From Tanytarsus gracilentus (taxonomy: Eukaryota; Arthropoda; Insecta; Diptera; Chironomidae), in assembly GCA_038502055.1 (NCBI GenBank), contig JAXRKN010000045.1:2874501-2938500 (forward strand): 64,000 bases of DNA. Direction: 5' to 3'. Shown piece after piece: positions 48,001 to 60,000 of this stretch (the first letter of the stretch is position 1; every line of letters begins with the position of its first letter). Under the pieces are notes generated by a model that was given only the letters and a program-made list of their open reading frames with translations, did not search any database and was not told where the DNA came from. The position numbers were made by a program, and so were the translations under genes.

Positions 48001-51000
48001 ACAATTTGGTTCTGTTTGAGCAGCTGTTATGCCGCATGTTGTTTGATTCAATTTGCTCGAGGCACTGCGTCATCGCCTAGTTGATGACTTCGGCTATTGT
48101 GGGTGAGGGTGGGTCAATGAGTCAAGCATTGAAATTTTTATGCGTTCTAATGGAAATTTTTGGTGATGCTCGCGATGAAGTCATTTGTTATGGGAAGTGG
48201 CCTTCATGTTGACGACTCAAAACATGAGCAATTGGTGAATAATTAAATTAAGATTACAAAGTGAGTAAGTGACGAAAGGTTGTAAAGTGACATCAATTTT
48301 AATTTCCGAGCATTTAAATTAAAAATATCGGAGAGTAAATAAATATTTTTAAACTAATTGTAAACTAATTAGAATTAATTTATGAATTTACTTTTATTAC
48401 TTGTTTTAAAATTTCAATTAGCAAGTGCAAAATTTAGGATTTGAACGTGACCCTAAAAAATTATTTTTACCACCCACTGCAGCATGTTATTAAAAACTTC
48501 AACTGTTCATAGATTTCATCTCAATTTTCCATCCTTAAAATAAATCACAATCAAACAACTCAATAATTAGCGCAATAGTAGTAAAAACACTCGAGATTTT
48601 ATAAACATTTTCCATCTCATCCTCCAGTGCACGTTAAGCATCAATCATCAATGTATTAATAACGTTTTTCAATTTAAAATCAATAAATTTTCAAATTGTT
48701 TAATCTTTTCGCTATGAATGAACTTTTTTGCGTCACTCGATGTTCTTGTTTGTGTTATGATGTTCCTAAAAATAAATCACTGCAACGTGGTAAAAGTGTT
48801 GTTGAAATTTATTTATTAAATCGATCAATCTTCGTTTCTAATTCCAGATGATCCGAACGATGTCTGGTACATCATTTGCGGTGTCATCATTGCCATGGTA
48901 TCAGTCGGTGTAATTATAGTCCTAGTAGCAGTAACAATCAGGTGAGTTTGTCGCTATGAAGAAAGATATTTTTTTATCACAGCTGTTTGAAGCCATAAAT
49001 TGCGCTTTAAAATTTTATAAGTTTAGCAAACTCCTGACGTTAGTCTCTCGCCAAATATTGTTCTGTTTCATTATTCTGTGTCTTCTTGTGTTTACAATAG
49101 TGATCATAATCAGTAGCTCGACGTCATAACAAAATTGACCCCCAATGAGCTCAGTTTACTATTAAAAAAAACTTATTTTTCGCTACACTAACTCAATCAT
49201 CCCATGTACAGTGTGGGGGATTTTTGAAAAATATATTTTTCACATGTGTTTATAATAAAAATAAATCGTGAATGAATTTATTTTTAATCATGTCAAAATA
49301 AATCGTAGCAATATTTTTTAAAGGTGAATATTGATAACGGCCGATGAAAGAAATTTGCTGATTTTATTTTGAGACTGAAAGTTCATTCAATTTTGATAAC
49401 TAGTGTGCGAGTTTGAACTAAATTATTTTAAGAACAATTTTATTGCATCTGTCGCTGCAGTTTAAAGTTTTTATTACGTTTTTAAATTTATTGAGAGTAT
49501 TGCAAAGTATCAAATTTCGCGTGAGATTCCATAACTGATTGTTTTGTATTTTAAACATAAAATTGAGTTTAAAATATTTTTATTGTTATTAGATTAAAAT
49601 TCCTGGAAGCTTTTAAAGACACAAGAGAAAATATTTCGCACCATTTTTATAAATCCTGAAAAATTTCAACTTCCTTTCATTCGATTCGATAAAATCATCA
49701 AGTCGTTGCCAAGTTTTTTTTCACACACCTCTTTGTGAGTAATTAAAATTATTAAATAGTTCATTAATAATTTTATTTCTACTCTCGGACACATCAAGTG
49801 CCACGTGTTTAAAATACACGCGATAATAAATGTGAGTTAAATCATCTCTTTGCTGCTCACATGAAAACTTTCTTATATAAAGTGTAAGTTTATATGTCTC
49901 ATGTATATCTCTTGGTCACGCTCAACAATCGCATTTGTAAATATCATTTTTCACCCGCGTCCCACTCACGTGTTCCCTCACATTTAAAGATTTAATTTTT
50001 TTATGCATCGATTTTAAATTCTGCAATAAAATTTGATTCATATTTTGCGATATTTCACTCACATTTCTCTTCGTTCGATGTTGTCAAGTGCGATTTTTCC
50101 TTTAGTGCTGATCGAGTAACTTTTTGGTGGGGGGAAACTTTTGGCCTATTTGTCGTCCGTCCGTTTGTTTGTTTGTTTGTTCTGAGATTGGTGAGATAGA
50201 GAGATTTTTTAAAGGGTTTTTGGGGCCTTTTTAAAAATTTTTTTTTTTTTTTTTTTTTTTGGATAAGGTGGTGGGAGAGGAAAACCTCCTTTTCTCCCCC
50301 TTTACATTTCCAATACTACTTTCTGTTCACCAACACCCCTGTGGGTTTTGAAACATTTTTTCCTCTAAGTTGTATTTTTTTGTGAACTTGAATATATTTC
50401 TCGCGCTTCATTTTTAGCTCGGTTTAAAGACTGGCTTGGACAGAAAAATAAGCGGGATAACTTTTGAGATTTAAATTTTTGAATTCAGCTAAGTTCTTTG
50501 ATAAATTTTTTAAAAAAATGTTGATAAAATTTTAAAATAATAATTTAAACATTTTTTTGAGAGTAAAACTTTACTACATTTTCTCGTATTTATTTTTAGA
50601 AAAAAAACCCTCTTCAAATCTGTTGTGGCGTGTCTTGTTCGATTTTGTGTTTTTTTCTCGCACATAATTTACGAGACATTTTGCATTTGAACGAAAATAA
50701 AAATTGCATTTCAAATTTAGGTCATGCAGTTAGAACTAAAATATATCCCCTCCCTGAAAGTTTATAGCAAGCGACACTTATGATTCATAGTATTAATTGC
50801 CACGCGCGAATAATCAAGGAAATAAATGCTGTCTAAAGATTTAGCAAGCTGGCTCGAGGGCAAGTCAGCTAAAAAATCAAAATAAAGACAGCCTTGGATA
50901 TTGCTCATAAAAGTTGATTTTAAGCGCACACCTCCACACAATGAGCTTAAGTTCTTTTGTCTTTTCGTTATGCAATCGAGTTTACTTGATGGACACAATA

Positions 51001-54000
51001 ATTTGCATCTCAAATATTACCGGAATCAACAAAATTTTTTATCGCATTTTGATAAACATTTTCCTCTAAATTCTCGATCGCATTGGCGAATCAGAGTGGA
51101 AAATTTACAACTTACAATGACATTTAGCTACCGAGTAAAAATTCATTGCATATCGTGCTGTCACGTAATGAAAGTGTTAGGTGGAATTTTTCCTCTCGAT
51201 TGATAAATAATTATAAAATATTAAGTAAATAGCATGCGCGCATGTAAAGAAAATATTGAGAGGATTTTGTAGAAAAAGTCATGAAAAATCGGTTTCGTTT
51301 AAATTTTGAGAAAAAATAATTTTTCATCGTCTTCAAAAGAACACAAAAAGTTCTCGGAAAAACTTTTATGAACTCAATTACGAATTTGATAATTTTAAAG
51401 AAATAAATTCATGTCAATTAAGATGTTTAAAGTGGTATTTCGGACGAACCCATTAGAAGTGCATTCGAGGCTCAATTAATGGCGAAAAGTAAACAAATTT
51501 GATTGTCTATTGATGACTTGAGTGCCATACTGTCGGCAAATGACTGCCAAGTTTGAATTTTTTATACTTGTCGCGGGGGTGATCGACCCATTTGAGATTT
51601 CAATGTTATCAAGTCGAAGTTTTTTTTATAATAAAAATTCTCAATTTATTTCCTGGTCATGAAAATGTCAATTGTGATTTTTTATTAAAGATCCAATTTA
51701 TTTATTTTTTATAGAATTAAAATGAAAAGCTTAAAGTATTAACTAAATCGATAAAAGCCAGCACGCATCCCATAATTTAAGTTCGACAAAATATTTTTTA
51801 TCTTTCAAAATTATAAATTTCAATACTCAACACCTGTGGCGATTCGGTTCCGATTAGCAGCGTGAGGATCGCCTCTATTATTAGAGCAATTTTAAACTAT
51901 TAATTCGAGAGGGTTTTGGTTGTAAAAATAGCACTCGATAAAGTTTACAATATTCCGCGGGGTAAAAATAGATAACGACGACAGACGCTTCCTGGTGTTC
52001 AAGAAGTTTATTTTATCGAATTCAAATTGAAATTTCATCGAAATTTTTTATTTCTTATCAGCGTGAATCGTTTTGAATGAGATAACAAGAAATCTGAGTG
52101 AAGCTCAGTTGTCAACTTGATAAATCTTGTTTACTTAATATCAGAATCACTCACAAAATAAATGCTCAGTTATGAGATCACGCTTTGTTTTTATTTTGAG
52201 GGAATATTCAGATAAAATATGACGATATTTTTTGGTGTTTTCGTAATTCCCAAAAACTGTGAAATTTAATGCTGCTTGATTATGTCAGATTTTTTGACTC
52301 GACAACAAGACGATAATGACGATGAAAAAACGCAGAAAATTTATTTTTCGCAGTGATTTAATTTTAGAGACGCAACTTTCGAGAGTAAAGAGAAGGAACT
52401 CATTAAAAAGCAGCCTCATGTCGCCGTACTGCATTGTAAGAAAGAAGATTTTCGTTACATATGAATTAATGTTGCTAGACGGGTTTATCCAGACTGTGCT
52501 ATAAGTTTCTATTTATATGTCAGAATTATTAAAAAATTACTATAGAAAGTTAATTAATTGTTTTTTTAATTTTATAAGTGGAGGGAATTAAATTTTTAAG
52601 TTGTGAATTAAAATTCACAATCACCTCCCAAAATAAAACCCCACAATATCTTTTTTGAATCTCTCATAAAGAAACCAACACTTCATAAATTTTAATATTT
52701 TTAAATTTGGCAAAATGCCTAGAGGAAAAAGTCCGTGCTCTCAGAGTCTACGACGACGATCACATGGAGAAGAGATCAACGCATGGGAAATTTCCCTAAT
52801 ATCCACTCGAAATTAATAACCACCTACGATTCGATTGAGATCACAATTGTGAGACATCGAGGCGATTTTATTTCTAGAATGAAAACTTTGTGAAAATTAA
52901 TTCCACCTGAATTTGAGACGTTAATTGACGTAAACGTTACTTGATTTAACTGGTCAAAAAATTTATAAATTCAATTGTCGCGATTGGCTTAAAATCGAAC
53001 TGTGGCAAGCTCAAATTCCAAATGTTTTTTTGTTGGAGCACGCTTGACGAATGTGATCGCGCTTACAATCGTCGACAAAGAGATTTTCATGTGCCTCGAA
53101 GTCCAGACTTTTGTGACGACAAATTTTTCATTAAAGAGTTTATCGACTTCCTTCATTGCGGTCGATCGCAACAACTTTCCGATGACATTCGATACTTTCG
53201 TCGAGAGTCAAATTTTGTTTTGACTTTTATTAAAAAAATTAAAAACAAATTAATTTCATTTACAAGCAAATTCAGTTAGCACCAAGTGAAAGAAATTTGA
53301 GATTGAGTGAACTTGAAGCTCACGCGTATCACACCTTTATAATTAAAATTAGTAGACTGTTAATTCGATTAATTAAATTTGCAAAGAACAAATTTATTTC
53401 ACGCGATATTCTCAAAAATAATTAAAGTGTAAATTATTATTCCATTAACATTCAGCAAAATCGTGATTTATCTCTTTAATGAGTTTCTTTAACAGACTCA
53501 CGGCAAGTATGCAAATTTTCACAGATGAATGAATCTCTAAACTCTCTATACGACCTTAGTTGGATGTAGTTAATTTTTCGCTACACTCCAATAGTGATGG
53601 AGATTGCGGAAATTGAGTTGCATTCAGAATTGCTTCTCTATATTGAAATTACGTAATTTATGATAGTCGCAAAAAATAAATAAATTTTTGAGGTTAAATT
53701 CAATTATTGAGGTTTGAAGGTTAATTTATGTTTTTTAACACCTTAAAATTGTGACTAACTTTGAATATTTTTAAAAACTTTAAAATTTAACTTAATAAAT
53801 TCCAACTTCAAGTTCTAAAATATATTTTAGTAACAATGCTTCAGCTTTAACACAAATACTCGCTCAAGCAACTGGAAAGTACATATAAAGCTCCAAAGTC
53901 ATGTGGTAATGTACAAGGAAAACCGACTTAAGCGGGTCTTGGTCGTGATTCATCGGGGCTGATTTTAAATGTGTGAAAAAAAAAGTTAAAAAGTTTTCCC

Positions 54001-57000
54001 TTCTTTTTCACAATCGTTTATTAAATTTTTTACTTTAATTTAGCTTCTTCATTTTCAACTTAAATTTATAGTTCGTAACACAGTAGAGTGAGGATATTCT
54101 AAAAAGCCTGTACTAAAATACTTGTACTAATTGTGAATAACATGTTTGATGTCTCGAGAATCAGATTTAAAGAATTGTTTGCAAGTGTATAAAAAGATAG
54201 GTAAAAGAGAGTTTTGAGTTTGTAGTGGAATGGCAATCAACATGTTAATGAAGACTAAAACAATCGCAAAAGACAAGCAAGTCCAGTGCGGCTTGATCCA
54301 CTTCGAAGGCGATGATGCGATTAAAAATGAGCATTTACTGACATGACGACCATTTTTTTCCATTGAAACTTTCAATGCAACTCTGCCACACATTCAGTTA
54401 TAAAAAATTGTTGTTGTTGTTGCCTTTTAATGTTGATTATTATACTTCTTGCCTTAACATTTAAAGCGCGTGTTGCTATGTGTGTATATGCCAATGCTGT
54501 CTGTGCCTCAGCAACGTTTTTCCCATTTTGTTGTTGTATTGCACGCTATTGAAGCAATAGAGGAGCTTAGCTTCAGTCTCTATTTCGATACAAGAGGAAT
54601 CACTTCGTGTTGCTCTCGAATTGTCATCGCATCTTATAACGGTGAAAAAAACATTAAGGAAAAAAAACTATAAATTTCCCATCACACAATCAGATCTTAT
54701 CTCAGTCAATTCTTGGAGGTTAAACCGATACGAGAGAGTCAAGTGATAATTGCTTGAGGTGAACAATTAAGTGATTTGTCAGTGGCTCATTTTTTAAAAA
54801 AATAATTGTAGTACATTTATTTACGTTCAAGGCACAAAGTCCAAAAGACAATTAAACTGTTAAAAAAAATTATTTTTGTTAAGCTGTTAAAAATTTTCCC
54901 ACACATCGGGCGGACTTGCATCGTAGGCAAATATGGAGGAAATTTACTTCATTCTGTACATGTCGAGGTAAATATGAATTTGGCACTTCATAAACATGAT
55001 GAGTTCACCATCGCGCGTGTCGAAAAATATTTGGAGCGAAAGTGCATTCGGAATAATTAGTTTTTGTAGGGCAGCCCGAAAAATGCAGCGACATTAAATT
55101 TATGCCTTTTCATTTTCTGCTCATTCAAAGGAATTTCACAATGGCTAAAAAATCTTGATTGACATTTTCTATTGTCAGCTGTATATCATAAGTGAAATTT
55201 CATTTCGCGACTCGTAACTCTTTTTTTTTTGCAAGTATAATTTTCACTTTAACTCTGATGAAACATTTTCGTATTTTAAAAAACGCTCTCGTTTTTTTTG
55301 GGGGGGATTGAAGTTGTAAAAATTCGTGTTGATTGAGACGGATAAAGAAATAGAAAGGGTAAAAAATATATTTGACAGTTTTTAAGAGAAATTAAAAACA
55401 ATTTTGAATGTAAAAAATGACAGTTACAAATTTGAAATTAAAACCAGATATTCAACTTTTATAATTGAAATTCAACAAAATTAATGTGAAATAAAATTTA
55501 TAAAATCTCTCATTTTAAATAAATATTTTATTGCGACAAAAATGCCCAGATTTCGTTGCACAATAATTTTGCATCCCCAGCTATACTCTCGCAAAAACTA
55601 ATGAATCAAAAAAAGAAAATTTTCTCTGCACTTTTAAAGTCAAACTCGTACAGCAACAGATTGCAGACATCTGTCTCCGATAGTGACCCAAATTGTTAGA
55701 TTTACACGGTCGATTCTGATGAACGACTGCATGCTGCTTCATCTTGATGCATGCAGGAACTGAATAAGTTCAAGACACAACTAATGGATGCAATCATTGT
55801 AATGGGTCTGAAGACTCTTTCTTGAGCTCCGCCTATGCGGATGTGAGAAGTTACTGCTTCAATTATGTCAATGTTTCATTTCAGTTATAATTTTTTTCAC
55901 ATTGCAAAGCGAGCCGCGAAACACGAAAAAAAAAATCCCCCAAGTTCAGTTTTAAATTTACGACTGTGAAGGTGAGCGTGTGAGGGAGGACAATTTTGCA
56001 TTGTATGGCACCAAACGTTAGCTCTTTGCGTCATCACTGACATTGGGCATAACTCAATGCTCTGTATCAATATCAGCCATGTCCATTTAGATTTTTTTTA
56101 TGCGAGGAACATTGAAAAAACTTTTTAAGTGCCAAGTAATTACTCAAAAAAACTTTAGAATTTTTTAAGGTCTGATATGCGATGCACTCATAAAATAATT
56201 TTATGTTGCCGTGTTCTCTCAAGCCCGAAAATTCCGTTGATGTCTCAAGGCAATGTCTCACTAATGTCATTGTCCTTTTGCCTTCCTTCTTTCGCCTCAC
56301 ATGCTCTTCATATATATGTATATACAAGCAATCCGTCTGCGGTTGTTGAAGAAGCAAAAAGGGAACGAACCCCAAATGATATGAGAAGATTGAGAGAATG
56401 AAGCACAAAGTGAACGATGTGTGAGCAGCAAAAAAAAGGAGAACAAAAAAATTTTATAGACACTAAATTTCGTCTTCTTCTCTCTTTTATTCCCTGCCTT
56501 TATGTTTTTATTTTTTTCCGCATTTTGCTCTCGTTAGCAACAGGCAAAGACTCAATTATATGAGACATGATCGCTTGAGAGTATGAACAATATTTTTGAT
56601 GTTCTTTCGAAGTTGATTTTAAAAATTGCTTACTAATATTTTTAAACATATTAAAACGAATTTTAAATTTAACGAATTTTTTAAATTTGAAATTTAATGT
56701 AACTTAAATTTTATTGGATGACCAGTCCATTCAGCTCTGAAATATATTTCGTAAAATCTCTTCTTAGACTTTACAACTTTACTAATAGTAAAATCATTAA
56801 AATGGTCCAGTTTGCGTTTGTTAGCACAGCTTTAAAAAATTCCTAGAAAAATCATCAAGAATCAATTGTAAAATTTTTTACAAAACATCAGAAAAAGAAT
56901 TCTTTCAAAGATTTTTTCCCACTTCATTTCTTTTCAATAAACTCCACCGACAGGTATATGATGACGATGAAAAATAAAAAAAAGTGTAAACAAAAAAACA

Positions 57001-60000
57001 CATTAACGCTTTGATAAACCTTGCAATGTCTGCTATCAGCCGCCATAAGCTGGATAAAACCGAAGAGCACAATTTTTTTTATCGTTTATTATCAAGTTGA
57101 TAATATTTTTATGGTTGAGAAACAAAACCGATTAAATTGAGTTGTTTTGGCATGCGGTAACCGAGAAATCCCAAATATTTTTATCGAACGCTAGACAGTG
57201 ACGATCGCTATGGCACCCAAAATGAATTTTTCAACTTTCTAGCTCGTAACAACTTGAAATCCTTTCCAATGAATTTAATTAATGCCTGATTAAAATTGGT
57301 GATGACTAGAAAATCTTACGGACATATAAAACGCAATTTTAACAATCAAAACAGGAAAATGTCGCGACAATTTCAATGTAGCACACCTTAATCGATATCT
57401 AAGAAATTAGTAAAAATGAATTATGAAATCATCCAATACATGAGAAGTTCGTAAAAGTTGCAAAATAAAAAGCGCACATAGAAAAAAGAGTAAAGTCTAT
57501 TTAAAAAACAATTTGGGATCATTCGTTTGTTGTTTTTTTGATTAAAAAAATATCAAAAAAGATTCGAAACCTAAAATTTTTCTGAATTAGGAGGAGATTA
57601 TTTTTTGGTACTTGACGAATTACTCCCATCGACACGACCAAGGCTGACAGCATGAGGAAAAAGAAAAAGATCTCTTAAATATAGATTTATGTTGAGAAAA
57701 TGAGCTCAAAATTTTCAATGACAATTTGTGTAAATATAAATAGAAGTTTTTATGAGTATACACTGCTTGATGCTGTAATGAGAAAACTAAAGAGAAAATT
57801 ACGAGAAATTACACACGTGTGAAGTAAAGTTAAAAAGTGGGACTTTTTTTCCCCTGACACAATTAATGTAAAAAGTGTGCAAAATATTTGATTTCGCCAT
57901 AAAATAATAAATTAATAAAAACTTTGACGAGTTAAACGACTTTGAAATTTAAACGGAAAATTGTATTAAAATTTGTTAAAATTAATTAACTTCAATAAGC
58001 GACAATTTCAAGTCATATGGTTGTGAAATTAATTGAGTTTAATTTTTCTTTTCATTCATCGATGATTCATTCTCTCACGATCAAAGATAAAAAGTTAAAT
58101 GAAAGTCATGCCTTCTCCATAAAAAAAGATACAAATAGAAAAATTGGGTATGAGTCACTAATTATGTCTAATTAATTAACCAAGTCTAATTAGATACAAC
58201 CAATTGTGATTATTTAAGATGACACAACAAAAATAATTTTCCAAAAATTAATCATTGAAGTTTCGTAAATTAAAATTTATTCTCTAAAAATTTCCAAGAT
58301 TTTTTTTATAAAATTTACTAAAATCACAATTGCAATTCGTCATTGCTTTAAAACTCGATTCAATGAACCTCTGAGTCAGCGTTTGATTGGGAGGCGGTTT
58401 AAGATGAAGAAATCCAAACAAAACAAAATTTTTCTCGGAGATCCCCGGCGATTGTTGAAGGCCATCCACCATCATCACATGACACTGGGAGAGTTATTCT
58501 TTAGAAGTACTCACGTGACTTTTATCATCTCTCGAAAGATGATTTTATTATTTCATAAATACAAGCTGTGTAAATACACAAACAGTGACGCAATGAGCAG
58601 TCAATTTTCACGCTAACAACTTTTTTTACGTGTACGAAGAAAATAGTATCAGAAACAGACGGACGAAAAATCGGGAGAAAAATCATATTGACGGTTTATA
58701 TTATTTTACGTCGAAAATTTACTCGATGATGTTATTTATTATTTTCAATTTAGAAAAAGTCATGAGACAAAAAATTTCATGGAAAATTACGATTTTGGAT
58801 TAATTTGTCATATTTTTGTATTTTTTATGTGTAATAAAAATTTCAAAAGTCTACAGATAAAAATATTTTGTTAAAAAGCACTCTGGATTGCGATTGTTAA
58901 ATTTCTCTTTTTCTCGTTTCATTTTTTCTTTTAAAAATAGCATCATAAAATCTGTCACTAGGTCATTTCAAAATGCAGTTCAGCAACTTATCATTCACCA
59001 TTGACATTATTCTACGCAATAATTTCTACATCGAGAGATGCATGGCGTATATGAACTGACGTCATTTAAAGATTTTACACAATATTATTAATTTGTGGCT
59101 AAGATGCGTTCTAGATTTTCCCCAGAAAAAAAAAACTCTTTTCTCTTTTCGTAGAGACGCTCAAAGTCCATCTGCCATGCGAGCGTGTGACTCGTTTATC
59201 TTTTCATGAGAATTCCGCTCGATATTTTTTTTGGAGCGCAATTATTGATAATGAAAAAATTTGTTTTCACTTTCAAAGTGCTCAATGAATAAATTGAATA
59301 AATTTGTCGGCTAATCATCTGACTTTAGTCTAAACTTATCATCAGCAACTTTTAAGTGCAATCATGCATTTTATTTGTTATTATATTGCTGCCTCTATTC
59401 TCACACTTTTAGTTAATACTCTCTCGTGTTCTTTTTTGCCATTCCTATGGCAGCACATGCACACTTCGTATCGCTCATCCTCTCAGCGTTGTGAACACGA
59501 ACGCTCGTATATGAGAGTGGAGAGTATAAAAGCGACATGGAATCGGCAAACGAAAATTAAATTGTTTCAAGACGTCCAAGAAAGCGCTCAGAATTTTTTT
59601 TGCGGTTCTTCTTCCGTGTGAGAGAAAGAAAAACTAAAATTTTTCAAGAAAAAAAATAAGAGATTGTGCCTCGAAAAATTACCAAAAGTGACAACTTTAA
59701 AGAAAAACTTTAGATTATTATGAGATCTTGCTAATGAGAAATTAAAACGAAGCTACACGCTGAAAAGTATTTTTTGTGAAATTAAAGAGGCAAAAAACCA
59801 AAAACAAAATTCTAATGAACAGAACACAAACGTGCAGAGACACAAAATCGTGATAGAAGCTAAAAATATAAAACTGTGATAAAAACTAGCTAAAATCTCT
59901 ATAAGAGAAACTATTTCCAAAAAGAACTATTTAAAATAAAATGGTCGGAATGAGAAACGAAACAATAATTTCAATGCGTTTTGTCCGCAGCAAATTGAGG

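Larger units (their letters stand above)
48942..59990 (+). other. Fourth intron of the membrane-protein gene (11 kb)
   Basis: No gene recognised. It contains a GTTT microsatellite (about 50163-50181) and a 23-base poly-T (50238-50260). It also holds a GC-richer patch at about 55640-55860 with CAGACATCTGTC and the inverted repeat CTGCATGC/GCATGCAG (55727-55734 and 55749-55756). It ends in the alternative promoter region described separately. Confidence 0.45.

Noticed and set aside
55727..55756. Possible microRNA hairpin CTGCATGC/GCATGCAG
   Set aside because: The stem is only eight pairs and its flanks do not pair.
59364..59621. 85-codon frame before the alternative start
   Set aside because: It spans the predicted TATA box, has no in-phase splice partner and no resemblance to a family.
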